Positions 1 to 12,450 of a DNA stretch of 64,000 nt are shown one piece after another. The stretch comes from Pardosa pseudoannulata. Lineage: Eukaryota; Arthropoda; Arachnida; Araneae; Lycosidae. The translations under genes and the position numbers were made by a program. The first letter of the stretch is position 1. Each line of letters starts with the position of its first letter. The stretch lies in NCBI GenBank assembly GCA_032207245.1, contig CM063500.1, forward strand, positions 78,952,125 through 79,016,124, given 5' to 3'. Below the pieces are notes generated by a model. It was not told where the DNA came from. It saw only the letters and a list, made by a program, of their open reading frames with translations, and ran no database searches.

Positions 1-781
1 TAAAGGAGTCTCCCCAAACTTCGCCAAGGAGCCAATATCTCGCAAATTTGGCGAGATACCATACAAATTACATACTTACAGCATTCTTAAAAATATGCAT
101 ATTTTTATTTAATATATACACATAGCAGAAACACACCAAAGCTTCATTGAGCAATCTAAAGCAAATCATGGAACTTAACGCTAAAAGCTATATAGCGTAG
201 AGAACGTAAGAGGGAGCAAAAATACCTTTTGCTTTATTTTTTCGAAAAATGAAGAGGCAAAAAGGCAAAAAAAAAAAAATTACAAACTATATTTCATTTT
301 CCAGTGACTAAAACACTGTCTTAAGATGTTGTTAAAATTCATATACTCGTGTGTGTAAATTTTAATTCGGTTGTAAAGTTTTTATAAGGACACAAAATGC
401 GTAGTTATAAAAAAATTAAAAAGGTTTGATCGTTAGGAAAACTATTAAAATTGGGCTTCGTTGTATAAATTTTTATTCATCCAATACATTTTCAGAAGAT
501 ACATACCGAAAATTTGAACTCCCCTCCAAAAATAGTTTTCTTTCTTTTTTTATCTTTGGTAATCTGATGTTTAATACTGGAAGAATGAAATGTGCTTATT
601 TGTTTTTAAGTTCCTGTAATTTCGGGTAGACAAGGCTTTGTTTATACACGCTTAAGAGTTGAAATTTAACGTTTGCAGCATAACTGCCAAGGAAGCGTTT
701 CTGAAGAAATTTTATTTTCCCTGTTGCCACCCGGAAGTGAAAATCCAAACAAGAATTGGTTTGGTTTAGTTTCGTTTTGAG
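1..781. other. AT-rich noncoding DNA
   Basis: I see no gene here. There is a short open frame at 426-629 without coding character, and short A and T runs. Confidence 0.5.
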
Positions 782-1173
782 AAGTGGTTCTCAGACTTTT
801 TAAAGCCCATGGACCCATTCTTACAGGGAACACTTTTCGTTAATCCCCAAGTAAAATAACTCCAAACAAGTACATCATTACAAAATTACAATTGTAACTT
901 TGATTTTGCTAACATAACAATAAAATATATAAACTGTAACTGCATAGCCGGCTGTTGCTCAAACTTTCGAAAACAATGCGTCGTTCCCTGACATACATTA
1001 TCTATTGCTATTTATTTTAAGTTCCATAACAATGAAAGCGAGTCTTAATTTTTTACTTTACATATTTGAATGTAATGTTTTTCACAGACCCCAAACGTTG
1101 TCCACGCAACCTTCAAATTAGTTTTTACTCATTACGGACCCCCTAAGATAACAAGAACCCCAGGATTCCACTG
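782..1173. mobile_element. Nonautonomous hAT-like element
   Basis: The left end AGTGGTTCTCAGACTTT and the right end aggattccactg resemble hAT (Charlie-like) inverted termini CAGTGGTTC. No coding sequence remains, and the expected 8-bp target duplication is not evident. Confidence 0.45.
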
Positions 1174-1195
1174 ATTAAGAAAAATAAGGGGGTCG

Positions 1196-1198
<3 letters not shown>

Positions 1199-1246
<48 letters not shown>
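1199..1246. repeat. Poly-T tract
   Basis: This is a run of about 48 T. Shorter T or A runs occur at 2941-2962, 30809-30834, 57546-57565 and 63180-63199. Confidence 0.9.
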
Positions 1247-1250
<4 letters not shown>

Positions 1251-1739
1251 AAAAAATCAGCGTCAGCAGTTGGAGCTCAACATCAAGCAAAAGTAATTGA
1301 TAAACAAATGGTATTTTAAAACTGTTGGAGGATGGATGATTTGATGAACTTTCATTTCCTTTTAGTCGATTATCATATGTGCCGCGTACACGCCAGGGCA
1401 GTTTATCTACCCGAAATTACAGTATATAATTCATGGCACAGATAGGTTTTTATCATCTAAAAGATTTTCTAGATCAATGATATGAGATTTTCTTAAAGAC
1501 TAAAATTTTTCATACCGGGGATGAATGTTTACAAAAAGCATTATTGAATACAAATATTGTGATCAACTGAAGCTTATTTCTTTATCCCTGGAGGTGTGGT
1601 ATTATATACGTATTCTTCTTTATAAGTAACTGAAATCTGTACTTTAATCTCATTTATTGGTGTTGTACAAAAGTGTTATTATGAAAATATATATTTTTCG
1701 AGTGCTTAAGAATGAACTGTGTGATAACAAGCCCAAGTC

Positions 1740-2300
1740 AAACTGATCTCACAACAAAGCAGCTGTTACTGTGGCATAGTTTAAGGAGCGAAGGCAAAAT
1801 ATTTCGAGAGATGTGTACTGACTGAGAAATGATCATCAGCTGCAGCCTGGTGTTTAATGTTCCTATTGTGTTGCGGGTTACCGCACACAGCTGTTCTTGT
1901 GCAGGAGGATGTTATCGATTCGAAAGACATCTCGTCGCCTCTGTCTGTGCTCGAGAATTTTTTCCACAAATCGGGTTTTTGAATCAGGTTTCGACGCCAT
2001 CGGGGGGACTCCTCCATGAGTCTTGTGTTCGTAATCTTTGTGCGATATTCTGTTCTAGTCAAGCGATCGATTTGCTGTCGCATGCCAAAACGCCCTCGAT
2101 AGCTAAAGCCCTCCATTTCTTCTTTTTTTATACCTCGAAACTTCGCTCCCCTTCCTCACGTAAGCTCGTGACCGACCGTAGCCATGTCTTCCGAAGACAT
2201 TTTCTCCTCTCTGTCTTAGATCAATACAAAAAGAACATAACGACGACTTCAGTGTTAAAGTGAAGAGCAGTCGATTCGCACAATGAACTCATCTCTTTTT
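1740..2300. promoter_or_regulatory. CpG-richer island with partly open frames on both strands
   Basis: This stretch has many CpG dinucleotides (tcgacgccatcgg, cgatcgat, gaccgaccg), in contrast with its surroundings. The minus strand has an open frame from 2116 to 1781 starting MEGFSYRGRFGMRQQIDRLT, preceded by TATAAAA; the plus strand is open from 1829 to 2263. I recognise neither product. It could be a bidirectional promoter with first exons, or a relic. Evidence is composition only. Confidence 0.25.
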
Positions 2301-2745
2301 TGTACCTGTTAACATTTAAACTTGATATGTTGTAGTATTGGTGAACGACGAGGAGGAGAAAATGGCTGGAAGTTTTAAGGCACCCCATCAGTTTAATGTC
2401 ATGTAAAGAAAAGAAAAATGTGTAGCACTTTTATCGACTGTAAAATGCGGTCTTAAATCTCATTACGTCTTGATTCGATTTTATGGTCTCCAAACCCTCT
2501 GCAGTTTAACACTAAATTCTACCATTAGATGCAATCTCTTTTAAAACGGCTTATTTCTTCTTTTATTCGATGTTTGTTTTGGTGTTATCTACTTGCACAT
2601 ACATTGATTTAACGTAATACAAAATTTACTTGAATTCCTTCCCGAGATCTTACAAAATTCTGATATTTTTAATAAGTTGTTACTCTGTACCCTAACTAAA
2701 AATTCGCATACCCTCAAATAATTTCCCGAATTATCCAATAAATTA

Positions 2746-2755
2746 TATATATATA

Positions 2756-2811
<56 letters not shown>
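2746..2811. repeat. TA microsatellite
   Basis: About 65 bp of (TA)n with a tgtgtg interruption, 14 bp left of the target duplication of the hAT element at 2833. Confidence 0.95.
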
Positions 2812-2814
<3 letters not shown>

Positions 2815-2832
2815 CTGTTAGACAGTATATAA

Positions 2833-3365
2833 CAGGGGTGGTCAAGCTCCTTGATAGTCCATGCCGTTTTTCAAAATTTGAAATTTTTCTCAAGCTTCTA
2901 TTAAATACGTGTTTATGAAAGGTATGCAAAAACGGTATTAATTTTTTTTTTTTTTTTTTTTACAAAAATTATATTTATTGAATTTTATTTAGAAGTTCTT
3001 CTTCCTATAATTTTTCAAGGAAATTTTTGAATTTTCGATGTTTTTTTTTCATTGGTGCGAATGTAATTTACAATGTGTTACACTGTTTTCGTAACATCAG
3101 GATATTTTAAATATTTTGTAACGTGATGTTCTCGATGAATTATGCAGTGAATCGGTATGAATTGTGGAATTTGAGAATCATCTCTTAAAAGCACAATAAG
3201 ACCGATTTTTTTACCCAGCATTGCTGGAGCTCCATCAGTTATAATATTTTTTAAAGCTATAATAACACAAAAAGGAAAAGGGAACTCGTGTACATTTATC
3301 GAGAGCCACAAATAATCCTTCAAAGAGCCGCATGTGGCTCACGAACCACAGGTTGGCCATCCCTG
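2833..3365 (-). mobile_element. hAT element with exact 8-bp target duplication
   Basis: The element starts CAGGGGTGGTCAAG and ends ttggccatccctg, an inverted pair typical of hAT. It is flanked on both sides by GTATATAA (2825-2832 and 3366-3373), a perfect 8-bp target duplication. Of 533 bp only an internal fragment of transposase remains, so it is a deletion derivative. Confidence 0.88.
3078..3323 (-). pseudogene. hAT transposase fragment
   Basis: The minus strand reads NIITDGAPAMLGKKIGLIVL and then IHCIIHREHH. This matches the TDGAPAM...HCxIHRE block of hAT transposases related to ZBED and SCAN-domain proteins, around the second catalytic region. Both ends are missing, and the fragment lies wholly inside the hAT element 2833-3365. 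Confidence 0.8.
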
Positions 3366-3893
3366 GTATATAATATGCAAATATTCTAACGAAACATTTA
3401 ATTATTAAAAAATATTTAAGAATATTTTAAACAGAGGCATTGAATAGGTAAAAAATTAGTCATAATTTGCTATTATTTTTAACTAAATTTATACTATCCT
3501 TCAACTTATTTAACTGAGAGATGCATTTTTCGTTTTAACCGAAACAATTGATAAGAAAGGAGGCACAGAAATCGATCGCACCATTGTCTTTCTGTTTGTT
3601 TGTTCTCAGTCTCATTTTGGATGAACCCCGAGCGTCCAATACGTTCAACTGAAGAAGCTACCTCAAACTACTTCATCACTCATGGATTGTACTATTTATT
3701 GTCTTCTCATTGTTCCTCATTTGACAAAATGGAATTCTTTAGCCTAGTTTGGGAATAAAAAGTGATCTATTATAAAGAGTCATGTCTTTGTTTGTTGTGT
3801 CCATCATGCATGCATTTTGAATATTATCTTACCATTATCGTTCAGAATAAGTACATAAACATATGTCAAAGAAAAATCAAAATTCTCTAATGT

Positions 3894-4467
3894 AGCCTCC
3901 ACACTATGGCCAATTGTTCACCACTTCCTCGTGGTGACCTTGAACGATGGTTCACGGGTTGTATCTAAGCGCTGGACCACTAAATGAGCCGAGCGCGTGG
4001 ATTCGTCCATAGAGTCTACTGCGAACTTTAGGTGCGCATCTGGCTGCCTCTGATCTTTGGAGAAAATCGCCTTCGAAGCCATCCTCCGCCAAGACCATTT
4101 TATCGTCTGGCATCATCGACCACAATAAACCATACTCCTTCCAGACGGTGGTGATGGCTTGAAGTGGACCATAGTGTGGAGGGGCCTTAATGTAGTCTCC
4201 ACATTATGGCTAATTATTCACCACTTCCTCATGGTGACCTTGAACGATGTTCACGGGTTGCAGCCATACGCTGGACCACTAAATGAGACGAGCGCGTGGA
4301 TTCATCCATAGAGTCTACTGCGCACTTTAGTTGCGCATCTGGCTGCTTTTGATCTTTGCAGAAAAACCGCCTCCGAAGCCATCGTCTACCACCATCTACC
4401 ATTATAAACCATACCCCTCCAGAAGGTGGGGATGGCTTGCAGTGGACCATAGTGTGGAAGGGCCATA
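3894..4467. repeat. Tandem dimer of an about 290-bp element with inverted ends
   Basis: Two direct copies (about 3894-4188 and 4195-4467) each begin gtagYctccacaYtatggc and end with its inverse ccatagtgtgg. The copies differ at many positions. The family is not recognised: it could be a MITE, or a SINE whose A/B boxes have decayed. Confidence 0.7.
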
Positions 4468-4760
4468 TAATATCTTATGGATCTATACATAGGAAATTTA
4501 AGCGGAATTTTCTTAACATGTGTGCTTCTAGAACAGTGTCAACTCGTGACTTGAAATCTAGGGGGTGCTGAAACTTTTAAAACCTACAAGCACAGCATAA
4601 ATGTGTGGTTTATAATATTAAAATATTAATAAACATGAAGAAATATCATTTGTTATTCATAAATTTACGTTTTAGTTCATCCATTTTATAAAATTATTCT
4701 AAAATAAAATGCATTCGTCTAGTTTTGTTTCTAGCGTAAAGCTCAATAACATTTTCTTAA

Positions 4761-5328
4761 CACGTTGACTGCCAGACGCCTTTTCGATGGTTTGCTCAAG
4801 TCGCCGACGTGAACTTTTCATTATGCGATGCATATGCTTAAATATTATTTGCAGCAGATAAAATGAGTTATAAAATCATGCTTGAAGCAGTTTTCGTGGT
4901 GGGGGTCACCGGTGACTCCCACGGCGCGGTAGGCAATTGTTACGATTGTCCTTTTTTTAAAACAATCGTGCTTCGATTGCTAAGTGATTACTCTCATTCT
5001 TTAGCATTCAAAGCAGCTAGGCAAAAAACTAGAGCAAAAAATTAGACTAGAAAAGTGGTGACATATTGTTCCGATTGCGTTGATTCACCTTTTCTTTGCC
5101 TTGAATGTTTCAATCTGACTCATCGCAATAGGCACTGATAAAATGTATATTTTTCATGCACTAATAAAATTATTTTTGTTTGTTTTATATTGCATTAATT
5201 TCTTCTAACACTAATAATAACAATGGTATTATTGAAAAATTTATCAGTATCCATATTTACTATAATTACGTACTTTTATCATTTGCTGCGTCGCCGGTCA
5301 CCGGTGAATCCCATGGCTGTCAACGTGT
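4761..5328 (+). mobile_element. piggyBac-type element with transposase 3' end
   Basis: The element has TTAA at both ends (4757-4760 and 5329-5332) and inverted termini CACGTTGACTGCC and GGCTGTCAACGTG, with subterminal GTCACCGGTGAC copies. This matches piggyBac architecture. Confidence 0.82.
4990..5139 (+). pseudogene. piggyBac transposase C-terminal cysteine-rich domain, broken
   Basis: The reading KAARQKTRAKN, a stop, then RKVVTYCSDCVDSPFLCLEC followed by FNLTHRNRH and a natural stop fits the C-terminal Cys-rich, DNA-binding domain of piggyBac transposases (C-x2-C...C-x2-C...H). One in-frame stop near 5044 breaks it. The catalytic part has been deleted. Confidence 0.7.
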
Positions 5329-5844
5329 TTAATAAAGGCTTTTTCATCTCGAGCCAACTGTAAAATCTTCAGATATGGTATTTCACTTACAGTCACAGAT
5401 CTTATGTCTTCAGGTTGTACTTAGGTTAATACCACTAATAATGTTGTAAAAAATTAAAACTAAAATTAAAACAATTTTAAGCTATTAATTTTAAAGTGCA
5501 AAACCCAGCTATCGGGGAAACGTTGGATTTCCATTTGCCACAAGTCGGTAGTTTGTCTTTTGGTTGAATGTACATTGAAACAGGAAAATGAAATGGCGGC
5601 ATTTAGCTAGCAAAATATCTTGTTGGCCTACAAAGTATTCAAATTTTGGTATTTAAGTTGGTATTCAAATATTGCCATTCATTTGAACCAATGTAGGAAT
5701 ATTCCTGTCTCTTGCATAAATATTGGTATATCATAGGCTAAGAAACTAAGCAATTCCCTTCAGCTACCCGCATGTTCAGCACCATCGGCAAACCAGAATA
5801 TTGTGTGTCAACCGCCCTATTTAGTGCTAATGCTGTTTACTATG

Positions 5845-6135
5845 AGATTCCCTAAGATCCGCCGTCCGTTAAAGGTGACTGAAGCACGTAAAATAGGTTC
5901 GTGATCCCAATGTCCTCCAAGTTCTCAATCAATACCTCTGGGGGTGGTAGGCCAAACCTATGGGTCTTCTGCTTGGTCACTTCTTTAAAAATTAAGAGGA
6001 CCCACTTGAGCAAGAAGTCGTACTTGCACCTTTGAGGTGCTCGTTGAAACGAAAGGTGCAACCCTTTGCCTTAATACGAATAGCCTCCGGCTCAATCCTG
6101 CTTGGTTTGACCAAATGGCATAAGTCAACAACAAC
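5845..6135 (+). mobile_element. Dispersed repeat ending in (CAA)n, family B SINE-like
   Basis: It contains ggttcgtgatccc, similar to a tRNA B box, and ends in caacaacaacaac. A homologous copy lies at 56790-57035 (shared ggtggYaggccaa and gagtctt/gggtctt blocks). It is likely a tRNA-derived SINE, but the A box is unclear. Confidence 0.5.
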
Positions 6136-6232
6136 AACTACGAGATTCCTGATGATTAATGTTTGGGTGCAAATGCAATAGAGTAAATTCTTGTGTTCAC
6201 AGTAAACTGTACGATTGCATCACGCTTTTCTA

Positions 6233-6364
6233 CGAGTTTGGAGAAAAAATGCAATTTTTGACCTAAGTAACTATATATTTTTTATGCACACTTGTGGTTG
6301 ATTCTAGACATCACATATTTTTGATTTATTTCTGTAAGCAACAATAGTTTTTTCTCCAAACTCG
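6233..6364. repeat. Perfect 17-bp inverted repeat
   Basis: CGAGTTTGGAGAAAAAA (6233-6249) is inverted perfectly at 6348-6364, with a 98-bp loop. It could be the ends of a tiny MITE or simply a hairpin. Confidence 0.75.
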
Positions 6365-6952
6365 GAGAAAACGTGAAAAAAAGGCAGTTTTACTGCTTAT
6401 TGTGAAGAAGATTTTATAATTATTGCCATTCAGATGGTTCATCCAAACTGTATGTTGGCATACAGTTTGTCCATACTTGTATTTTTACGTTGGCATTCAG
6501 TTGCCCATTGTTGGCCCATCCCAACATATTGGAATTCTGTTAAAATCAACCGATAGACTGCTGTTGGCCTTTAGTTGGCCAGTGTGCCACATAGGGGTTG
6601 CCCTATCTTTAAGTTGTTAGCCGGGTAAAGAAACGAAAAAACACGATATACTCTATGAACATGCTTAGGACTACGCAAAGGGACTCAGTACCGCACTGCG
6701 CATTTCACTGGGAGTGTAAAATCTTGCATCACTTTAAGCATGATTATGTCACTGTGATCAACACAGTACAACAAGTTCTCAATTAACTGCGAACTGGTGC
6801 CCTCTAGTAACGACAACCTGCGTGTAGCCCTAGGACGTGTTTTTATAATCCCAAATTGTTGATGATAAAATAATTTATATAAGCAAATATAAACACATTA
6901 ATAAATATATTTTAGGAGGTACTGTAGTGCCTATAGACGAGCCGCCCTTGAT

Positions 6953-7110
6953 CAGTGGCGTAGCGAGTATAACTCACGTGCGTAGCAGGATACCTATTTC
7001 GTGCCTCCTCCACGAAAACGTGGTAATATAAACCATTTAGCACCCCTTTCAGAGTAGCGTCCGAGGCAAGATAGCCCCCCCCCCTCTTGCTGCCTCTCAC
7101 TACGCCACTG
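6953..7110. mobile_element. 158-bp hAT-like MITE
   Basis: CAGTGGCGTAGCGAG at the left matches, inverted, ctcactacgccactg at the right. These are typical hAT termini. No coding capacity and no clear 8-bp target duplication. Confidence 0.65.
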
Positions 7111-7796
7111 CAAAATCACTCAAGTAATGACGTTCTTTTGTTATATATACACGCTCAAAGAATAAATATTCTTTCCTTCTTTATGCAAGAGCATTGGCCT
7201 GACTGAAGAAATAGAATAATGACCGTATAGATCAGATAACAACACACGGGCAGTCCAACCTACAACACAATAAAGCGTTTCGACGTTCTATAATTTAAAA
7301 AAATTTCTTTGATAGTAAATTCAATTTTCTCCCCTAATAGTATTTTCAGCAGTCAAGATAGCTCCATTTAAATACAAAGAAAAACACACTTCACAGATGC
7401 TATCATGATCATCTATATTGTGTACATCTATACTATATTCTGTGCTTTCGCTTCGAACTTCGAAATCAAAAAGAAATAAAATAAAACATAGGAAAAAGAT
7501 ATTTTCATATTAATTAATGGTAAAACAAATACATTTTTTAAACTCGTAGTGGATGACACTTCATAATAATACAGGTTTTTTCAAATATTAATTCATTAAT
7601 TAAATTTAATTAATTTTAGCTTTATCAGAACACTCGCGCCAAGCGCTCACCGCGAGTCGTCTGATTTCGCCAATGCATCGCCATTTAATTTACAGTAAAC
7701 CTAAGAATCGGGATTTGAAATGATTTCACGAGATTTTTAATAGCATGCGCAAGTAACTAAAATAAAATTTAACAAGAAAAAGAAAATGACTGTATA

Positions 7797-7972
7797 GGTT
7801 TGGTTTGGAGTGCTACGGTTTACTTTTTTGCAACACGAGGGCTAATGAGACCGGGACCTACTGCTTAAAGCCGATTCCCAACGGCTACGAACATCCATGC
7901 CACAGTGGGATTCGAACCCACGAACACTGGTACCGAAGACAGCACCCTAACCATTCGGTCAGCTCTCGACTA
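7797..7972 (-). mobile_element. tRNA-derived SINE, family A
   Basis: On the minus strand it opens with a tRNA-like head holding B box GGTTCGAATCC, then a unique body, and ends in ccaaaccaaacc. The 11-bp duplication atgactgtata flanks it (7786-7796 and 7973-7983), so the insertion is intact. Confidence 0.85.
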
Positions 7973-8148
7973 ATGACTGTATAAGACTGTATAAGCGGTG
8001 CGCATTAATACATATTCCCTATTAAGTTAGACGGTACTTTAGAAAACTGACCATATATGTGAAATGCCCTTATAAGCGGGTGAACCATATAGCCGGTACT
8101 GTCTGTACATGGTGAATGGTAAGACCTAATCAGTTCTCAGTAACAGGG

Positions 8149-10184
8149 TACTTGGCACTCTGTACTTAGTTCTTTTGATCCAAACATACTAAATACTCTA
8201 TTATTCTGTGTTAACTCATTTACTTTTACAATACGCATTAGGTTTAAAAAAATGTTGATCATAAGCAACAAATTCCTATTCATAAACATTCTGTTTTCAT
8301 TGTCGTCATTTACTTTGCACTCTGTACTTAGTTCTTTTGATCCAAGCGTATTAAATACTCTATTATTCTGCGTTAACTCATTTACTCTTGCAATAGACAT
8401 TAGGTTAAAAAGAATGTTGATCATAAGCAACAAATTCCTATTCATAAACATTCTGTTTTCATTGTCGTCATTTCTTCCTTTCTCTTTCATTGTCGTCATT
8501 TACTTGGCACTCTGTACTTAGTTCTTTTGATCCAAGCGTATTAAATACTCTATTATTCTGCGTTAACTCATTTACTCTTGCAATAGGCATTAGGTTAAAA
8601 AGAATGTTGATCATAAGCAACAAATTCTTATTCGTAAACATTCTGTTTTCATTGTCGTCATTTCTATCTTTCTCTTTCATTGTCGTCATTTACTTTGCAC
8701 TCTGTACTTAGTTCTTTTGATCCAAGCGTATTAAATACTCTATTATTCTGCGTTAACTCATTTACTCTTGCAATAGACATTAGGTTAAAAAGAATGTTGA
8801 TCATAAGCAATAAATTCCTATTCATAAACATTCTGTTTTCATTGTCGTCATTTCTTCCTTTCTCTTTCATTGTCATCATTTACTTTGCACTCTGTACTTA
8901 GTTCTTTTGATCCAAGCGTATTAAATACTCTATTATTCTGCGTTAACTCATTTACTCTTGCAATAGACATTAGGTTAAAAAGAATGTTGATCATAAGCAA
9001 CAAATTCTTATTCGTAAACATTCTGTTTTCATTGTCGTCATTTCTTCCTTTCTCTTTCATTGTCGTCATTTACTTTGCACTCTGTACTTAGTTCTTTTGA
9101 TCCAAGCGTATTAAATACTCTATTATTCTGCGTTAACTCATTTACTCTTGCAATAGACATTAGGTTAAAAAGATTGTTGATCATAAGCAACAAATTCTTA
9201 TTCGTAAACATTTTGTTTTCATTGTCGTCATTTCTACCGTTCTCTTTCATTGTCGTCATTTACTTTGCACTCTGTACTTAGTTCTTTTGATCCAAGCGTA
9301 TTAAATACTCTATTATTCTGCGTTAACTCATTTACTCTTGCAATAGACATTAGATTAAAAATATTGTTGATCATAAGCAACAAATTCTTACTCATAAACA
9401 TTCTGTTTTCATTGTCGTCATTTCTACCGTTCTCTTTCATTGTCGTCATTTACTTTGCACTCTGTACTTAGTTCTTTTGATCCAAGCGTATTAAATACTC
9501 TATTATTCTGCGTTAACTCATTTACTCTTGCAATACGTATTAGCTTTAAAAATATGTTGATCATAAGCTACAAATTCTTATTCGTAAACATTCTGTTTTC
9601 ATTGTCGTCATTTCTATTTTCTCTTTCATTGTCGTCATTTACTTGCACTCTGTACTTAGTTCTTTTGATCCAAGCGTATTAAATACTCTATTATTCTGCG
9701 TTAACTCATTTACTCTTGCAATAGACATTAGGTTAAAAATATTGTTGATCATAAGCAACAAATTCTTACTCATAAACATTCTGTTTTCATTGTCGTCATT
9801 TCTTCCTTTCTCTTTCATTGTCGTCATTTACTTTGCACTCTGTACTTAGTTCTTTTGATCCAAGCGTATTAAATACTCTATTATTCTGCGTTAACTCATT
9901 TACTCTTGCAATAGACATTAGGTTAAAAAGAATGTTGATCATAAGCAACAAATTCTATTCGTAAACATTCTGTTTTCATTGTCGTCATTTCTACCGTTCT
10001 CTTTCATTGTCGTCATTTACTTTGCACTCTGTACTTAGTTCTTTTGATCCAAGCGTAGTAAATACTCTATTATTCTGCGTTAACTCATTTACTCTTGCAA
10101 TAGACATTAGGTTAAAAATATTGTTGATCATAAGCAACAAATTCTTACTCATAAACATTCTGTTTTCATTGTCGTCATTTCTTT
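8149..10184. repeat. Tandem array of 190-bp units, about eleven copies
   Basis: The units start at cactctgtacttag: near 8156, 8318, 8508, 8698, 8888, 9078, 9268, 9458, 9646, 9836 and 10025. The period is 190 bp, except for a shorter second step (162) and two of 188-189. Units are highly similar and contain cattgtcgtcattt twice. Each unit has an open frame of about 70 codons on both strands, but 190 is not a multiple of three, so the frame cannot run through the array. It looks like a minisatellite, not a gene. Confidence 0.93.
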
Positions 10185-10623
10185 CTCCAAGAAGACTTCT
10201 TTATCAACATTCCCATCTTCTGAAACTATGTTTATATTTTTCTTTTCATGCGCTTTCTCCCCTTATCCATCAGTGGTATTGCTCCTTATATTTTGCCATC
10301 CTACAATTTGGGTAGAAGGTGAAATTTTTTTCCTCTGCTTTTTGTATCAGACGAAAGATAAAATCTACGGAACGGAAAATGTCAAAATCTATATTTCATA
10401 GCAAAAAAATACAAAATTGGAGAACGAATCAAATCTTTTGTAGCAAGTCCCTGAAAGAGTATTTCGAGATTACGGAAACGATTCTTTACTGAGATATGCA
10501 TTCCGAGCGAAGACAATTCTATCAAATTTGGACGGAATCGAAAAGTTTATTGAGTCCGACCCTTTGGAGTTTTCGACAGTACTGCAATTCAAAATAGGTG
10601 CTTTGAATTCAAAATATCATCAA

Positions 10624-11330
10624 TCCCCTATATAATAATAGCCCCTATATAATATAAAAGCTATATGTCCATTTGTCCTCGAATTTATGAAGCGTTGGAC
10701 CTGGAATAGATAGAGGCATCCATATAGAGAAATTCGTTGCAACGTCACGAACTACTATAATGCCCTTCCCATTCATTTTCATGTTTACAACAGCCAATAG
10801 ACAAACAATAAATGGCCCTTTCGTTTGAAACTAAAGCCAGAATTGTCATAAGTTGAGATGTACACTGCTGCGTGAAATCGCCTTATTGGATTCTTGATGA
10901 GTTAGGGTTAGCAAAATTCAAATCGAGTAAAGTTTATCTCCTCTTAAACGATCGATCCAATTCTAAAATAAATTGGCATAAATATGCTTCATATCACTGC
11001 GAAAAATACTGTCTTCTTTAAAACGTTCGAAATCCACCCCGTCCTCCTTTTCAAGCTAATAATGCCATTATATCAAGCCCCATTTTAAGTTTAGGCGATT
11101 AAATTTATCAATTTATCACATAATAAATAGGTAAAAATAACATTTGTTTCTAGCATTATGACGTCATTCCTTTAACCATCTCCTTTAATCATTTCTTTTG
11201 AATTATTTAAATATCGTCTGTATTATTTTCATTCGTTTTATCACTGAACTTAGATATGACGTAAATAATTTTCTTTCATATTTGGCTTAAATAATAGATT
11301 AGGTACATATGCGATAATTTTAAATTTAAT
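10624..11330 (+). mobile_element. Helitron-like element, copy 1
   Basis: It begins tcccctatataataatag and continues with gtcc...tttatgaagcg.tggacctgga, a layout often seen at Helitron 5' ends. The body (ggattcttgatgagttagg ... attatgacgtcattcc) recurs in copy 3 at 13830. A CTRR 3' end was not identified. Confidence 0.45.
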
Positions 11331-11861
11331 CATCGATTATTATTTGTTGCAACGAAAATTTTATCACCGGTATTAAAAACAAATTCTTTTCATAAAAGTC
11401 TAGGAGTCTATTTCACACACTAATGATTATCTAGCTTTCAAGTTTTATATCTTGGAAAATTAAAAAGTTTGTTCGTTTGTGTGTTTGATTTTTTATACAT
11501 ACAAACACGTTTTGCAATGGATTCGTTAAATTCGTTCCAGCTGCAAAATTAACTACTAAAATACAGTAAAAATTAATTTTTTTTCTATGATTATTCTCCA
11601 TTAAAACTTATCTAATAATTCAAAAATGCAGTAAGAAAGTTGATGATAAATTAATTCAGGATATAAAGGGTTAAAAAATTGCATTACTGAAAACTTAAAT
11701 AGAAAGAACTCCGCTTAATGTGATCGCTGTTAATACTATCAATCGCTTATTGTTATTGAAATCATTTGGTCCCGATTTTCTCTATTCATTTGTATGTTAA
11801 AATTATCGCTTTATGTGATCGTTACACCGGTTAATGTTATCAGTTTTTGAACTTCATTTTA

Positions 11862-12040
11862 GTTTGGTTTGGTTTGGAGTGCTACGGTCTACTGTTTTGC
11901 ATCACGAGGGCTAATGAGACCGGGACCTACAGCTTAAATCCGATTCCAAACTGCTACGAACATCCTTGCCACTGTGGGATTCGAACCCACGAACTCCGGT
12001 ACCGAAGGCCAGCACCCTAACCAATCGGCCATCGTTCGGC
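11862..12040 (-). mobile_element. tRNA-derived SINE, family A, nested in Tigger
   Basis: The flanks are gaacttcatttta (11849-11861) and gaacctcatttta (12041-12053), a 13-bp target duplication with one change. The matching Tigger copy near 36285-36300 has the empty site, which proves the boundaries. Confidence 0.9.
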
Positions 12041-12308
12041 GAACCTCATTTTAACTGGCAAAGAAATATTCACAATGTATTCAGAAGGAACGCATTTTTT
12101 TTTTCCTTCGATGTTGTACAAATTTTCGAGAATTCTCCCTCTTCAAACTAGGGAAATGGGTAATGAACAAAGGAGTGTGGAATTAATTACCCGTCCCTAG
12201 AATTTTTCAGAAATACGCACACCCTGCTGGTGGTCAGTGGTTGTCAGATAAGCAGAAGGCAACACATTCTTATCAGAACTGAGAAGGAGCGTATTCACAT
12301 TTTATGCC

Positions 12309-12450
12309 TTGCTCGCTTACATGCAGCTTGTCGATATGGAAGCCAGAAAACGAAATGATTTAACATTAAAACAAAAGATCGAAATTCTAAATCGTTATGA
12401 CAGGTTGATTATGAGTGCGAACAATTTATCAATGAGCTTCTTAGAAAAAA
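12309..12450 (+). pseudogene. Tigger/pogo transposase N-terminal helix-turn-helix fragment
   Basis: The reading [20 protein letters not shown] matches the CENP-B/Psq-type DNA-binding N-terminus of pogo transposases (KRxxLTLKxKxEIL). The frame decays after about 50 codons. The rest of the transposase has been lost from this 977-bp element. Confidence 0.75.

Noticed and set aside
8137..10315. Series of 70-120 codon frames on both strands
   Set aside because: They follow the 190-bp tandem unit, shift frame at each unit, and occur equally on both strands, so they are not a gene.
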